DNA of 37,936 bases, taken from the NCBI GenBank assembly GCA_945874665.1, contig CAMCHJ010000002.1:1-37936 (forward strand). The letters are read 5' to 3'. The notes below the pieces were generated by a model. The model was not told the origin of the DNA and made no database searches. It saw only the letters and a program-made list of their open reading frames with translations. This stretch comes from Chitinophaga pinensis. Its GTDB lineage: Bacteria; Bacteroidota; Bacteroidia; UBA7662. A program made the translations under genes and the position numbers. Positions 1 through 6,742 of this stretch are shown one piece after another. Each line of letters opens with the position of its first letter. Position 1 is the stretch's first letter.

Positions 1-1
1 C

Positions 2-409
2 GTGTTGCAAACACAATATGACCGTAGCCACACAGTTTCTATTGAAGGAAAACCTGAATTATTCCTTACAACGGATAACCCTGCTGTTGGAGACAAATCA
101 AAATTGAACCCCGAAGATTTATTGGTTACAGCTATTTCATCCTGCCATATGCTATCCTACTTGTATCTCTGTGCAATAGAAGGAATTGTAATTACAGCTT
201 ACACCGACAATGCAACAGGTATACTGATTGAAAAGACAAGTGGTGGCGGAAATTTTAAAGAAGTAACTTTAAATCCAATATGTTATGTTGCAGATAAAAG
301 CACCATCGAAAAAGCTATCGAATTGCACCACAAGGCTCACGAAATATGCTACATAGCCAATTCTGTGAATTTTGAAGTAAAGTGCAATCCAACCTGCAAA
401 ATAGATTAA
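2..409 (+). CDS. OsmC-family peroxiredoxin-like protein, N-terminus cut by window edge
   Basis: The 135 visible residues match the OsmC/Ohr fold family, whose members use a cysteine pair to reduce organic hydroperoxides in the cytoplasm. Residues 36-52 carry the family core (NPEDLLVTAISSCHM), with Cys48 as the likely peroxidatic cysteine. Cys116 in HEICYIANS is the likely partner. The GTG at position 2 is probably not the true start: OsmC proteins normally have about 20 more residues before the segment seen here, and the frame is open to the edge. The next gene starts 109 bases downstream on the same strand. The family call is secure; the exact substrate is unknown. Confidence 0.88.
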   Translation: MLQTQYDRSHTVSIEGKPELFLTTDNPAVGDKSKLNPEDLLVTAISSCHMLSYLYLCAIEGIVITAYTDNATGILIEKTSGGGNFKEVTLNPICYVADKSTIEKAIELHHKAHEICYIANSVNFEVKCNPTCKID

Positions 410-518
410 AGAATCATATGAATGTTTGCACCGCACAGACAAAACCAATAACAGTAAATGTTTCAGCAAACATCAAAGCGCAATTTTTATTATCGTAGAA
501 AACTAAAAACAAAGTAAA

Positions 519-1325
519 ATGACAAGGAAATTCTTCGTGACTATGCTTGCAATAATAACGTTTGTAAATATTGCAAACGCTCAAGTGAAAAATGAACCGA
601 AAGATACATTAATAGTAAAACCTGAAATATTTAATAGTTTAAAAAAGGCAGAGCCAGGCGATATTGAATCTGGTACGCCGATGATGTTAAATCCTTCTAC
701 TACTCCAATGTATTATGAAAATTTTATATTGATCAAAGAAGGTGATTTTATAAAAATAATGTTGTCAGGGGATTATATTCCAGAGCCCTATATTGACAGT
801 AATAAAGTAGTAAAGGCCTTCTTGTTAAGAAAAGCAACAGAGCTTGAGAAGGAGCAAATGAAGCAAATGCAAGCTAATATGCAAAATCCCGGACAAAATA
901 AAAGTGAATTAATTGGAAAAGAGGCATTCCCATTTTCAGTGACAGATATTTCCGGCAAAAAGTACTCGCTTGATAAGTTAAAAGGAAAAGTAATTGTTAT
1001 CAATTTTTGGTTCGTTGAATGCAAACCATGCGTAATGGAAATTCCAGAGCTAAATGACTTAGTTGATAAATATAATGGAAAGGAAGTGGTTTTTCTTGGT
1101 TTTGCCACTAATGACAAATCGAAAATTGAGAATTTTTTAAAAACAAAAACCTTTAAATACAACATAATTGCTGACAGTAAAGAGGTAGCAGGACTATATA
1201 AAGTGAATTCTTATCCAACCCATTTAGTAATAGATACGAATTCTATAATCTCAAACTATATGATTGGCTTAGGGCCGACTACTGTCAAAGACTTAGATAA
1301 GACAATTGAATCACTCTTAAAATAA
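519..1325 (+). CDS. Secreted TlpA/ResA-type thioredoxin-fold protein
   Basis: This 268-residue protein begins with a Sec signal (residues 1-21, ending NIANAQ). Residues 22-125 form a region of unknown fold. Residues 132-268 form an AhpC/TSA-TlpA thioredoxin domain. The active site is at residues 163-171, FWFVECKPC, with the CKPC redox pair at Cys168 and Cys171; the cis-proline loop is the later NSYPTHLVID. Family members sit in the periplasm and reduce or resolve cysteines in exported proteins or heme apoproteins. The substrate cannot be read from context. The gene lies in the AT-rich left region among unrelated same-strand genes, with no operon partner. Confidence 0.88.
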   Translation: MTRKFFVTMLAIITFVNIANAQVKNEPKDTLIVKPEIFNSLKKAEPGDIESGTPMMLNPSTTPMYYENFILIKEGDFIKIMLSGDYIPEPYIDSNKVVKAFLLRKATELEKEQMKQMQANMQNPGQNKSELIGKEAFPFSVTDISGKKYSLDKLKGKVIVINFWFVECKPCVMEIPELNDLVDKYNGKEVVFLGFATNDKSKIENFLKTKTFKYNIIADSKEVAGLYKVNSYPTHLVIDTNSIISNYMIGLGPTTVKDLDKTIESLLK

Positions 1326-1673
1326 CCATGCCTTACAGCGCTCAAGCGCATCCCGATAAGATTAGGCGCCTGTGCGCGGCACTTTAACTGCAAGGCTTCA
1401 AAGTTGGCTGTGATGAAACAAATTTTTCCTACAGGCTCTTTAATTAATATAACTGTGCCATCCTCAGCAATCGGATACATCAATATATTCATCAAAAGTG
1501 CGTTATTCGATTGAACAAAAAACAGTCAATAGCTGAAAAATGAACATACAAAACCAAATGGACACCTGTCACATTATACTGTATGGAAATGGCACCTCAG
1601 TGATTGAAAACCAAGCGATGTCTCGGTCAGCCTTTTTAAACGTAGATTTATCCAAATCACATAATCACCCACG
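1326..1673. other. 348-base gap with no convincing gene
   Basis: This stretch has no recognised gene. A minus-strand frame from 1495 down into the TlpA gene gives about 58 residues over the gap, but it resembles no family I know and then runs antisense to the TlpA gene. A 50-codon + strand frame from the ATG at 1540 overlaps the next gene's start and is equally unsupported. Short self-complementary pieces occur near 1340-1375 (GCGCT-CA-AGCGC and AGGCGCCT). The shared blocks found in the later spacers are not evident here. It may be a decayed gene or a diverged spacer. Confidence 0.5.
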
Positions 1674-2654
1674 ATGGCTATTCGAGGTCTAATTTTATTG
1701 CTTTTTTCGGTTATCTCTTTCTTGGGGTATGCCAAAGATTTACGTCCTCAGGATTTGAAAATTACGTTGGAGCAGCTTCCTGTTTTAGAACACCAAACGA
1801 ATATAATCCCGCTGCGAATAACCATTCAGAATGTTTCAAATCATCGTGGTAGCATTCTTGTTCCGTATGCCCAAAACTATGGAAAACCTCTTTTTCAACT
1901 ACGTGTTTATGAAATCGACCAAGCGGGTCAATATAATTTGGTTTATACCTCTCAAGATTTTTTGGATATGGACACCTCAAAATATAAAACAGAGGGTAGT
2001 TTTTGGCAATTGGAACCAAATGAGCGGTATTCCTTGCCTTTGTTTGTAAACGACGCCCAAAATGCCAGATTGCGATTTGAATCATCCATTCAAATTCCTG
2101 ATTTGAAAAAGGGGAAATACGCATTTCAAGTGCTTTACTGTCCAGAAAATTCTTCGTTTTTCAAGTATGCATTTCGCCAAATTACAGACACAGACCCTAT
2201 TCCCGAAGATGATGTAGATAAATATCCAGATCATTTTATTTGGGAGGGGAGTTTTGCAAGCAATTTTTTGGAGTATCCGTTTGAAATTTTGCCAAAACTT
2301 GTCGTTTATGAGCCAACAAAAAGTGCGTTATGCCGTGCTGTGAGGAAAGAAAACTGGAGCAAGGTGAAGAGAATTTGGAGTAATCGTGACAAAAACAAAT
2401 CAGACAATTGCGTCTTATGGGTTTATAATGGGGCACAGTCGATTCAGGCCTCACTACCAGCATATACAGGACACGAAGTGATCTTTTACACAGATTCCGG
2501 CATCAAGTATGTAACGTTTACTTATCAAGTAGGCAAAATTTACCGCTTACGATCACGTATGGCTTGGCTGTTTTATGCAACAGGTTTCAGACGACCTCCT
2601 TTCAAAACTTCCAAAGTGAATTGGAGCAAGTTGATTCAAGTTGAAGAAATTTAG
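1674..2654 (+). CDS. Secreted protein of unknown function
   Basis: The 326-residue product has a clear Sec signal (residues 1-20, hydrophobic LILLLFSVISFLGYA) followed by KDLRPQDLKITLEQL. The body alternates short beta-type segments typical of immunoglobulin-like exported proteins, for example the NIIPLRITIQNVSNHRGSI segment and a later YAFQVLYCPE strand, so a beta-sandwich is plausible. I recognise no catalytic motif or named family. The start was chosen because the signal peptide begins directly at this ATG. The gene is followed at 2660 by the first spacer carrying shared blocks. Real gene: likely. Function: unknown. Confidence 0.7.
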   Translation: MAIRGLILLLFSVISFLGYAKDLRPQDLKITLEQLPVLEHQTNIIPLRITIQNVSNHRGSILVPYAQNYGKPLFQLRVYEIDQAGQYNLVYTSQDFLDMDTSKYKTEGSFWQLEPNERYSLPLFVNDAQNARLRFESSIQIPDLKKGKYAFQVLYCPENSSFFKYAFRQITDTDPIPEDDVDKYPDHFIWEGSFASNFLEYPFEILPKLVVYEPTKSALCRAVRKENWSKVKRIWSNRDKNKSDNCVLWVYNGAQSIQASLPAYTGHEVIFYTDSGIKYVTFTYQVGKIYRLRSRMAWLFYATGFRRPPFKTSKVNWSKLIQVEEI

Positions 2655-2659
2655 TATAA

Positions 2660-2879
2660 ATGGCGTTGATGCTGGATTTATTGCAAAATGTCGCGCTGTG
2701 ATTAACGGAGTAAATGGACAATAGAATGACAGCACAATGCATAAAAAGCAATCGCTTAATACAGATTTTGCGTCAAGCGGGGTGGCGTGCAAACTTGGAG
2801 CGTTGTTCTTTTATTGTACTTTATTGCTAAATTCAAGCGATGAAGTTCGAAGCCCGCCTTTCGCCAAGCCCGAAAACCA
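2660..2879 (+). repeat. Cassette-like spacer A (shared blocks)
   Basis: The non-coding spacer between the secreted unknown and the Ntn-hydrolase carries three blocks also seen in later spacers. ATGGCG lies at 2660-2665, just after the upstream stop. TAAATTCAAGC lies at 2828-2838. A block at 2846-2879 reads TTCGAAGCCCGC, then CCAAGCCCGAAAACCA, and ends 10 bases before the next start codon. Similar blocks in similar order occur at 4220-4323, and in part at 5428-5571 and 6441-6477. The order (end of gene, block, filler, block, start of gene) suggests modular gene-plus-spacer units. Confidence 0.5.
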
Positions 2880-2888
2880 TTTTGAAGA

Positions 2889-4190
2889 ATGCGGATTAAC
2901 AAAACTTATATAATTCTATTTGCCTTTCTTAGTTTAGCACTCTTTGGGTATAAGATTCAAGCATGTAGTATGTATAAAATCACCGTTGATGGAAAAACAA
3001 TGGTTGGTTGTAATGAAGATGCCTGGAGAACAACTTCAAGCATCTGGTTTGAAAATGCTAAAAACAGCCGTGAATATGGCGCAGGCTTTACAGGGTCAAG
3101 ACAGGTAGGAGCAAATAGAACTGCCCCTCAATCAGGAATGAATGAAAAAGGACTTGCATTTTCTCGATTGGCAGCATATTACCCAAAGCAAAAAAAAACA
3201 TTTACAAATAGACTTATAATCGGAAATGAAGTTGATTACCTGACAAGCATCTTACACAAATGTGCAACTGTGAAAGAAGTCAAGAAATATATTGAACAAT
3301 ACGACCATAGTGTGTTTTTAGATGATGTGTTTATCTATGTCGACAGCTCAGGTAGTTATTTGATTGTAGAGCCATATACATTAATAGAAGGTAATGAATC
3401 GCATTATGTACTCTCTAATTTTTGTCCATCGATTACAGACCGTGAACAAGCAAGACAACTCGAACGCTACAGAAATGGAGAAGATTTTTTAAATAATCGT
3501 GAAGTAAATGCCTCTTTATCTTTTTGTAAAGACCTTTCAGACACAATGCATGTTTGCAGAAGCAGAAATGGAGATGGCACACTTCTTACTTCTATTTGGG
3601 ACACACAGGACAAATTGGTTAACCTATACTTTTACCACTCGTTTGATACCACCGTACAATTTAATTTGACTGCAGCCTTGGCGAAAGGCGACCACACCCT
3701 TAGTATCCCCGATTTATTTCCAAAGAACTCAGAATTTGAAAGACTTGCTAACTATAAGACTCCTCATAATACTCCTATTTTTAGAATCTCACTTGTAGTC
3801 TTAGTTGGAATTTTAACCTTTTTCGTCCTTCTCATAGGCCTTTTCTTAATCAGGAATAATAGCATAGGAATCTCTATCAGGGCAGCAATACTCATAGCGG
3901 GGATGAATTTATTATTGGGAGGCTATTTGTTTGTATTAGCTACCAATCTATACATCTACTATTTTGATGCGCCTTACATCCATTACAGTTCAAATTTAAT
4001 AAGTGCCTCATCCTACATGCCGTTTTTACTACTCTTGACTATTGTTCCTTTTACCTTATATACCTTAAAACAAAGTAAATCAATCAAAACAAAACTTTGG
4101 ATAAAGGCCATGTTAGTCTCTAATAACATGATTTATATTGTGTTAATTTTAGCATTTGGGTATTGGGGCTTGTTTAATATTTGGAATTAA
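2889..4190 (+). CDS. Ntn-hydrolase (choloylglycine hydrolase/penicillin acylase-like) with C-terminal membrane domain
   Basis: Residues 1-25 form a signal peptide ending IQA, so cleavage would expose Cys26 as an N-terminal nucleophile (CSMYKITVDG). This is the hallmark of the choloylglycine hydrolase/penicillin V acylase/C45 group, which cuts linear amides. Family-type positions follow: Asp44 in GCNEDAW and Asn85 in SGMNEKGLAFS. After about residue 295 come four predicted membrane helices (about 298-321, 328-355, 371-391 and 402-430), which would tether the enzyme with its catalytic domain outside the cytoplasm. Total length is 433 residues against about 320-350 for stand-alone enzymes. The substrate is unknown; N-acyl lipids or amino acids, bile acids or acyl-homoserine lactones are family possibilities. 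Confidence 0.82.
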   Translation: MRINKTYIILFAFLSLALFGYKIQACSMYKITVDGKTMVGCNEDAWRTTSSIWFENAKNSREYGAGFTGSRQVGANRTAPQSGMNEKGLAFSRLAAYYPKQKKTFTNRLIIGNEVDYLTSILHKCATVKEVKKYIEQYDHSVFLDDVFIYVDSSGSYLIVEPYTLIEGNESHYVLSNFCPSITDREQARQLERYRNGEDFLNNREVNASLSFCKDLSDTMHVCRSRNGDGTLLTSIWDTQDKLVNLYFYHSFDTTVQFNLTAALAKGDHTLSIPDLFPKNSEFERLANYKTPHNTPIFRISLVVLVGILTFFVLLIGLFLIRNNSIGISIRAAILIAGMNLLLGGYLFVLATNLYIYYFDAPYIHYSSNLISASSYMPFLLLLTIVPFTLYTLKQSKSIKTKLWIKAMLVSNNMIYIVLILAFGYWGLFNIWN

Positions 4191-4219
4191 GAAAAAGCAT
4201 TCAACTGCATCTATAACTT

Positions 4220-4323
4220 ATGGCGGGGAAGTGGTAAATTCAAGCTTTTTACATTTAAGTAAGTTTGGTGCTAGCATACGGTCAAATGCTTCGAAATCCG
4301 CTTCTTCACCATGCCCGAAAATG
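4220..4323 (+). repeat. Cassette-like spacer B (shared blocks)
   Basis: The spacer after the Ntn-hydrolase gene repeats the pattern of spacer A. ATGGCG lies at 4220-4225, TAAATTCAAGC at 4235-4245 (identical to spacer A), and the block TTCGAAATCCGC then CCATGCCCGAAAATG lies at 4290-4323. It ends about 58 bases before the next start. The match to spacer A is clear in both position and sequence although the flanking genes are unrelated. Confidence 0.5.
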
Positions 4324-4381
4324 TGAGCAGTCATGCTTGGGTAGGCAGCTAACTCCAAAATACCTGCAAGAAATCAACTAA

Positions 4382-5407
4382 ATGCGTAAGGAACTTTTCA
4401 AATTTATTAAGTACGCTTTGCTGTTATGTGTAGCAGCATGTTTACTTATCGCCTTCATTCCTAGCGTTTATGATGTTCCTCAGTTACAAAAACGTAAAAA
4501 CACGCAATATTGGGATTTACCAACAGGTTCTAAGATTGCCTACACTTTAGTAGCTGCCAAAGGCACAAAGAAACCGCATCCGATTATTTATTTGCACGGA
4601 GGACCTGGAGGATTTGTCTCAAACAGCCACATTAAGTCATTAGCACCGCTTTCAGAAGACGGCTACGACATTTATCTATATGACCAAATCGGTAGCGGGC
4701 TATCAGACAGATTGACAAACATCAAGGAGTATACTGCTGACCGACACAAAAAAGATTTGGAAGAAATCATAAAGAAGATAGGCGCAGAGCAAGTAATCCT
4801 AATCGGACAATCATGGGGTGCTATACTTGCTATATTATTTATAGCTGACAATCCACAAAAAGTTCAGCAGGTTATTTTCACAGGGGCGGGGCCTATTCAA
4901 CCATTTCGTGTGGATTTGCGAAGCACCACCCCACCTGACAGTTTGAACTTGAGGAACCCACCTTACTCAAACAAACAGGCCAATGAAAAATCAAAAAGCG
5001 TCCGAACTGCTGTGGTAAGCTTTTGGGCAAAAGCCTTCGGCAAAAAACTTGCATCTGATAAAGAGGCAGATGATTTTCAAACGCATCTTAATCAAGAATT
5101 GAACAAAGCAACCGTATGTGATACTTCCAAAGCATTGAAAGCGGAAGGTGGAGGAGGTTTTTATGTGCAAGTAATGACCGTGCAGAGCTTCAGTGAAACC
5201 AAAGACCCAAGACCAAAACTTAAAGGCCTGAAAATGCCTATCCTGATTATGAAATGACAGTGCGACAATCAACCATGGGTCTACATGCATGACTATTTAG
5301 AGCACTTTCCAAATTGCCAATTAAAAATTATCCCCGATGCAGGTCATGCTATTTCAGTGGAGCAACCGGAACTTTATCTAAAAACTATGCGTGACTTTTT
5401 GAATTAG
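4382..5407 (+). pseudogene. Alpha/beta-hydrolase (S33-like) interrupted by an in-frame TGA
   Basis: The frame codes for an alpha/beta-hydrolase: an N-terminal membrane or signal segment (residues 10-26), the oxyanion motif HGGPGG (72-77) and the nucleophile elbow GQSWGA with Ser144. At codon 292 (5255-5257) there is a TGA. The same frame then continues without another stop for 49 codons to a TAG at 5405-5407. That tail contains QCDNQPW with the expected catalytic Asp295 and DAGHAISVEQPE with catalytic His322. A GGA-to-TGA change would explain it, since relatives have glycine before this Asp. The truncated 291-residue product would lack two of three catalytic residues. Other genes here stop at TGA, so general recoding is unlikely; read-through or a base-call error remain possible. 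Confidence 0.85.
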
Positions 5408-5420
5408 TACATACATTGCC

Positions 5421-5580
5421 AACAGCTATGGCGTACAATCGCATGAACCACTGACACGGATTTTGCTTCATTTGGCGTACAGCGCAAATAAAAACAGCTG
5501 CGTGAATAATAAACTTTGGCGCTGGTCTCCAGCTTTGGCTTCATAATCCTCCAACCTAAAGTCCGAAACCCTTAGCTGTT
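5421..5580 (+). repeat. Cassette-like spacer C with terminal inverted repeat
   Basis: The spacer between the hydrolase and the methyltransferase has ATGGCG at 5428-5433 after the gene end, and a TTCATAATCC...GTCCGAAACCC block at 5540-5571 before the next start. Its ends form an exact 8-bp inverted repeat: AACAGCTA at 5421-5428 and TAGCTGTT at 5573-5580. This would bring the two ends of the single-stranded spacer together, as in recombination sites of the integron attC type. Sequence match to classical attC cores is weak, so this is a suggestion only. Confidence 0.45.
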
Positions 5581-5606
5581 ATTTTAAAACAACCGATTTT
5601 AGAAAA

Positions 5607-6416
5607 ATGAACACAGACCAAAAGTATATAGAAATAAACCGGCAGTCTTGGAATAACAGAACCGACATACACATACAATCGGAATTTTACGACCAAGCCG
5701 GGTTTCTGAAAGGGAAAAACTCTCTAAATGACATTGAGCTAAACTTGCTTGGCAACATAAAAGGAAAATCGATTTTGCATTTACAATGTCATTTTGGACA
5801 AGACACAATTTCGTTAGGAAGACTTGGTGCAGACGTTACCGGCGTTGACTTGTCGGACAAAGCCATTGACCGTGCAAAACAAATTACAAAGGACACAAAT
5901 TCAAATGCAAAGTTTATTTGCTGCGATGTTTACGACTTACCAAACCATTTAAACGAAAAATTCGATGTGGTATTTACAAGTTATGGCACCATTGGTTGGT
6001 TGCCTGACTTGGACAAGTGGGCCAAAATTATATCCCGGTTTTTAAAGCCAAATGGACAGTTTGTATTTGTAGAGTTTCATCCTGTTGTTTGGATGTTTGA
6101 CGATAACTTTGATAAAATTAGTTACAGATATTTTAATTCTGGAGCCATTATAGAAACAGAAAATGGAACTTACGCAGACAAAAAAGCAGACATAACCCAA
6201 TCCTATGTAATGTGGAATCATGGTTTAAGTGAAGTAATAAACAGCTTAATTAGTAATGGGCTTGAAATCAATGCTCTTGACGAATTTGATTATTCGCCAT
6301 ACAACTGCTTCCAGAACACCCTAGAGTTTGAACCGAATAAATTTAGAATTGAGCATTTAAATAACAAAATACCAATGGTTTATTCAGTAATAGCGACAAA
6401 TAAAAACAATAGGTGA
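5607..6416 (+). CDS. Class I SAM-dependent methyltransferase
   Basis: The 269-residue protein has the Rossmann-type methyltransferase order. Motif I is at residues 56-66 (ILHLQCHFGQD), the ribose-binding acid is Asp81 in VTGVDLS, motif II/III lies at about 103-125 (KFICCDVYDLP and FDVVFTSYG), and a post-motif strand at about 150-160 reads FVFVEFHPV. It resembles the small stand-alone methyltransferases common in Bacteroidota accessory regions. It should be cytoplasmic because no signal is seen. The methyl acceptor is not inferable; neighbours are unrelated. It is the last gene of the AT-rich left region, and its end is followed by spacer D. Confidence 0.88.
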   Translation: MNTDQKYIEINRQSWNNRTDIHIQSEFYDQAGFLKGKNSLNDIELNLLGNIKGKSILHLQCHFGQDTISLGRLGADVTGVDLSDKAIDRAKQITKDTNSNAKFICCDVYDLPNHLNEKFDVVFTSYGTIGWLPDLDKWAKIISRFLKPNGQFVFVEFHPVVWMFDDNFDKISYRYFNSGAIIETENGTYADKKADITQSYVMWNHGLSEVINSLISNGLEINALDEFDYSPYNCFQNTLEFEPNKFRIEHLNNKIPMVYSVIATNKNNR

Positions 6417-6440
6417 TATTCGTTTTCAAAAAGCGGCAGT

Positions 6441-6477
6441 TTGGCGCTTTCATGAAAGCACAGCATTAAATCCAAGC
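6441..6477 (+). repeat. Cassette-like spacer D (partial)
   Basis: After the methyltransferase stop, TTGGCG (6441-6446) and TAAATCCAAGC (6467-6477, one base different from spacers A and B) recur in the expected order. The downstream CCGC...CCCGAAA block is missing, which fits the right-hand end of the shared-spacer region. Confidence 0.35.
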
Positions 6478-6617
6478 CTTTTTAAATAGTTCTGAAAAGC
6501 CCCACCCTCAGGGTAGCTGCAAGCCCTTGCACATCAACCTGTGCTTGTATAGATAATTTATTGTCTTTCAAATAGATAAAAGATTGTACTAACTACAAAA
6601 TGTATTTGAATTCAAGC

Positions 6618-6637
6618 TGATTTTAGTGCTAAAATCA
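6618..6637. promoter_or_regulatory. 20-bp palindrome upstream of eutBC-like gene
   Basis: TGATTTTAG and CTAAAATCA form a perfect 9-bp inverted repeat around a TG spacer, about 105 bases before the ATG of the lyase gene. A second small repeat (GTAC-TTTA-GTAC) follows at about 6647-6658. The size and symmetry suit a dimeric regulator site; a small hairpin is the alternative. No regulator gene is next to it. Confidence 0.35.
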
Positions 6638-6742
6638 AACCATTTCGTACTTTAGTACATCGTGCTGGTACTCGAGTGGAATGATCCTATCGCCCACGGC
6701 GCAACCCATAATGTTAAAAGTGATAAATGATATCCCCAGCTC

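Larger units (their letters stand above)
6417..6742. other. 326-base gap upstream of the ethanolamine ammonia-lyase gene
   Basis: No gene is seen. The left part continues the spacer pattern (TTGGCG at 6441-6446, TAAATCCAAGC at 6467-6477). The middle has short hairpins: GCAAG-CC-CTTGC near 6520-6531 and GCACA-TCAACC-TGTGC near 6531-6546. A palindrome lies at 6618-6637. I looked for the conserved core of a cobalamin riboswitch, which would be natural before a B12-dependent enzyme, and did not find it. Base composition changes from AT-rich to more balanced across this gap. Confidence 0.55.

Noticed and set aside
1256-1495. Minus-strand 79-codon frame overlapping the TlpA gene end
   Set aside because: No recognisable family; its C-terminal quarter is antisense to a clear gene; probably a chance frame or old remnant.
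1540-1692. 50-codon + strand frame before the secreted unknown
   Set aside because: Overlaps the start of the next gene in another frame, no family features, no ribosome site.
4382-5407. Selenocysteine or general TGA recoding to explain the internal stop
   Set aside because: Other genes in the window end at TGA, no SECIS-like hairpin was evident, and Gly is the expected residue.
6417-6742. Cobalamin riboswitch before the ethanolamine ammonia-lyase gene
   Set aside because: No conserved B12-box-like core or the expected multi-stem pattern was found; only small hairpins and a palindrome.
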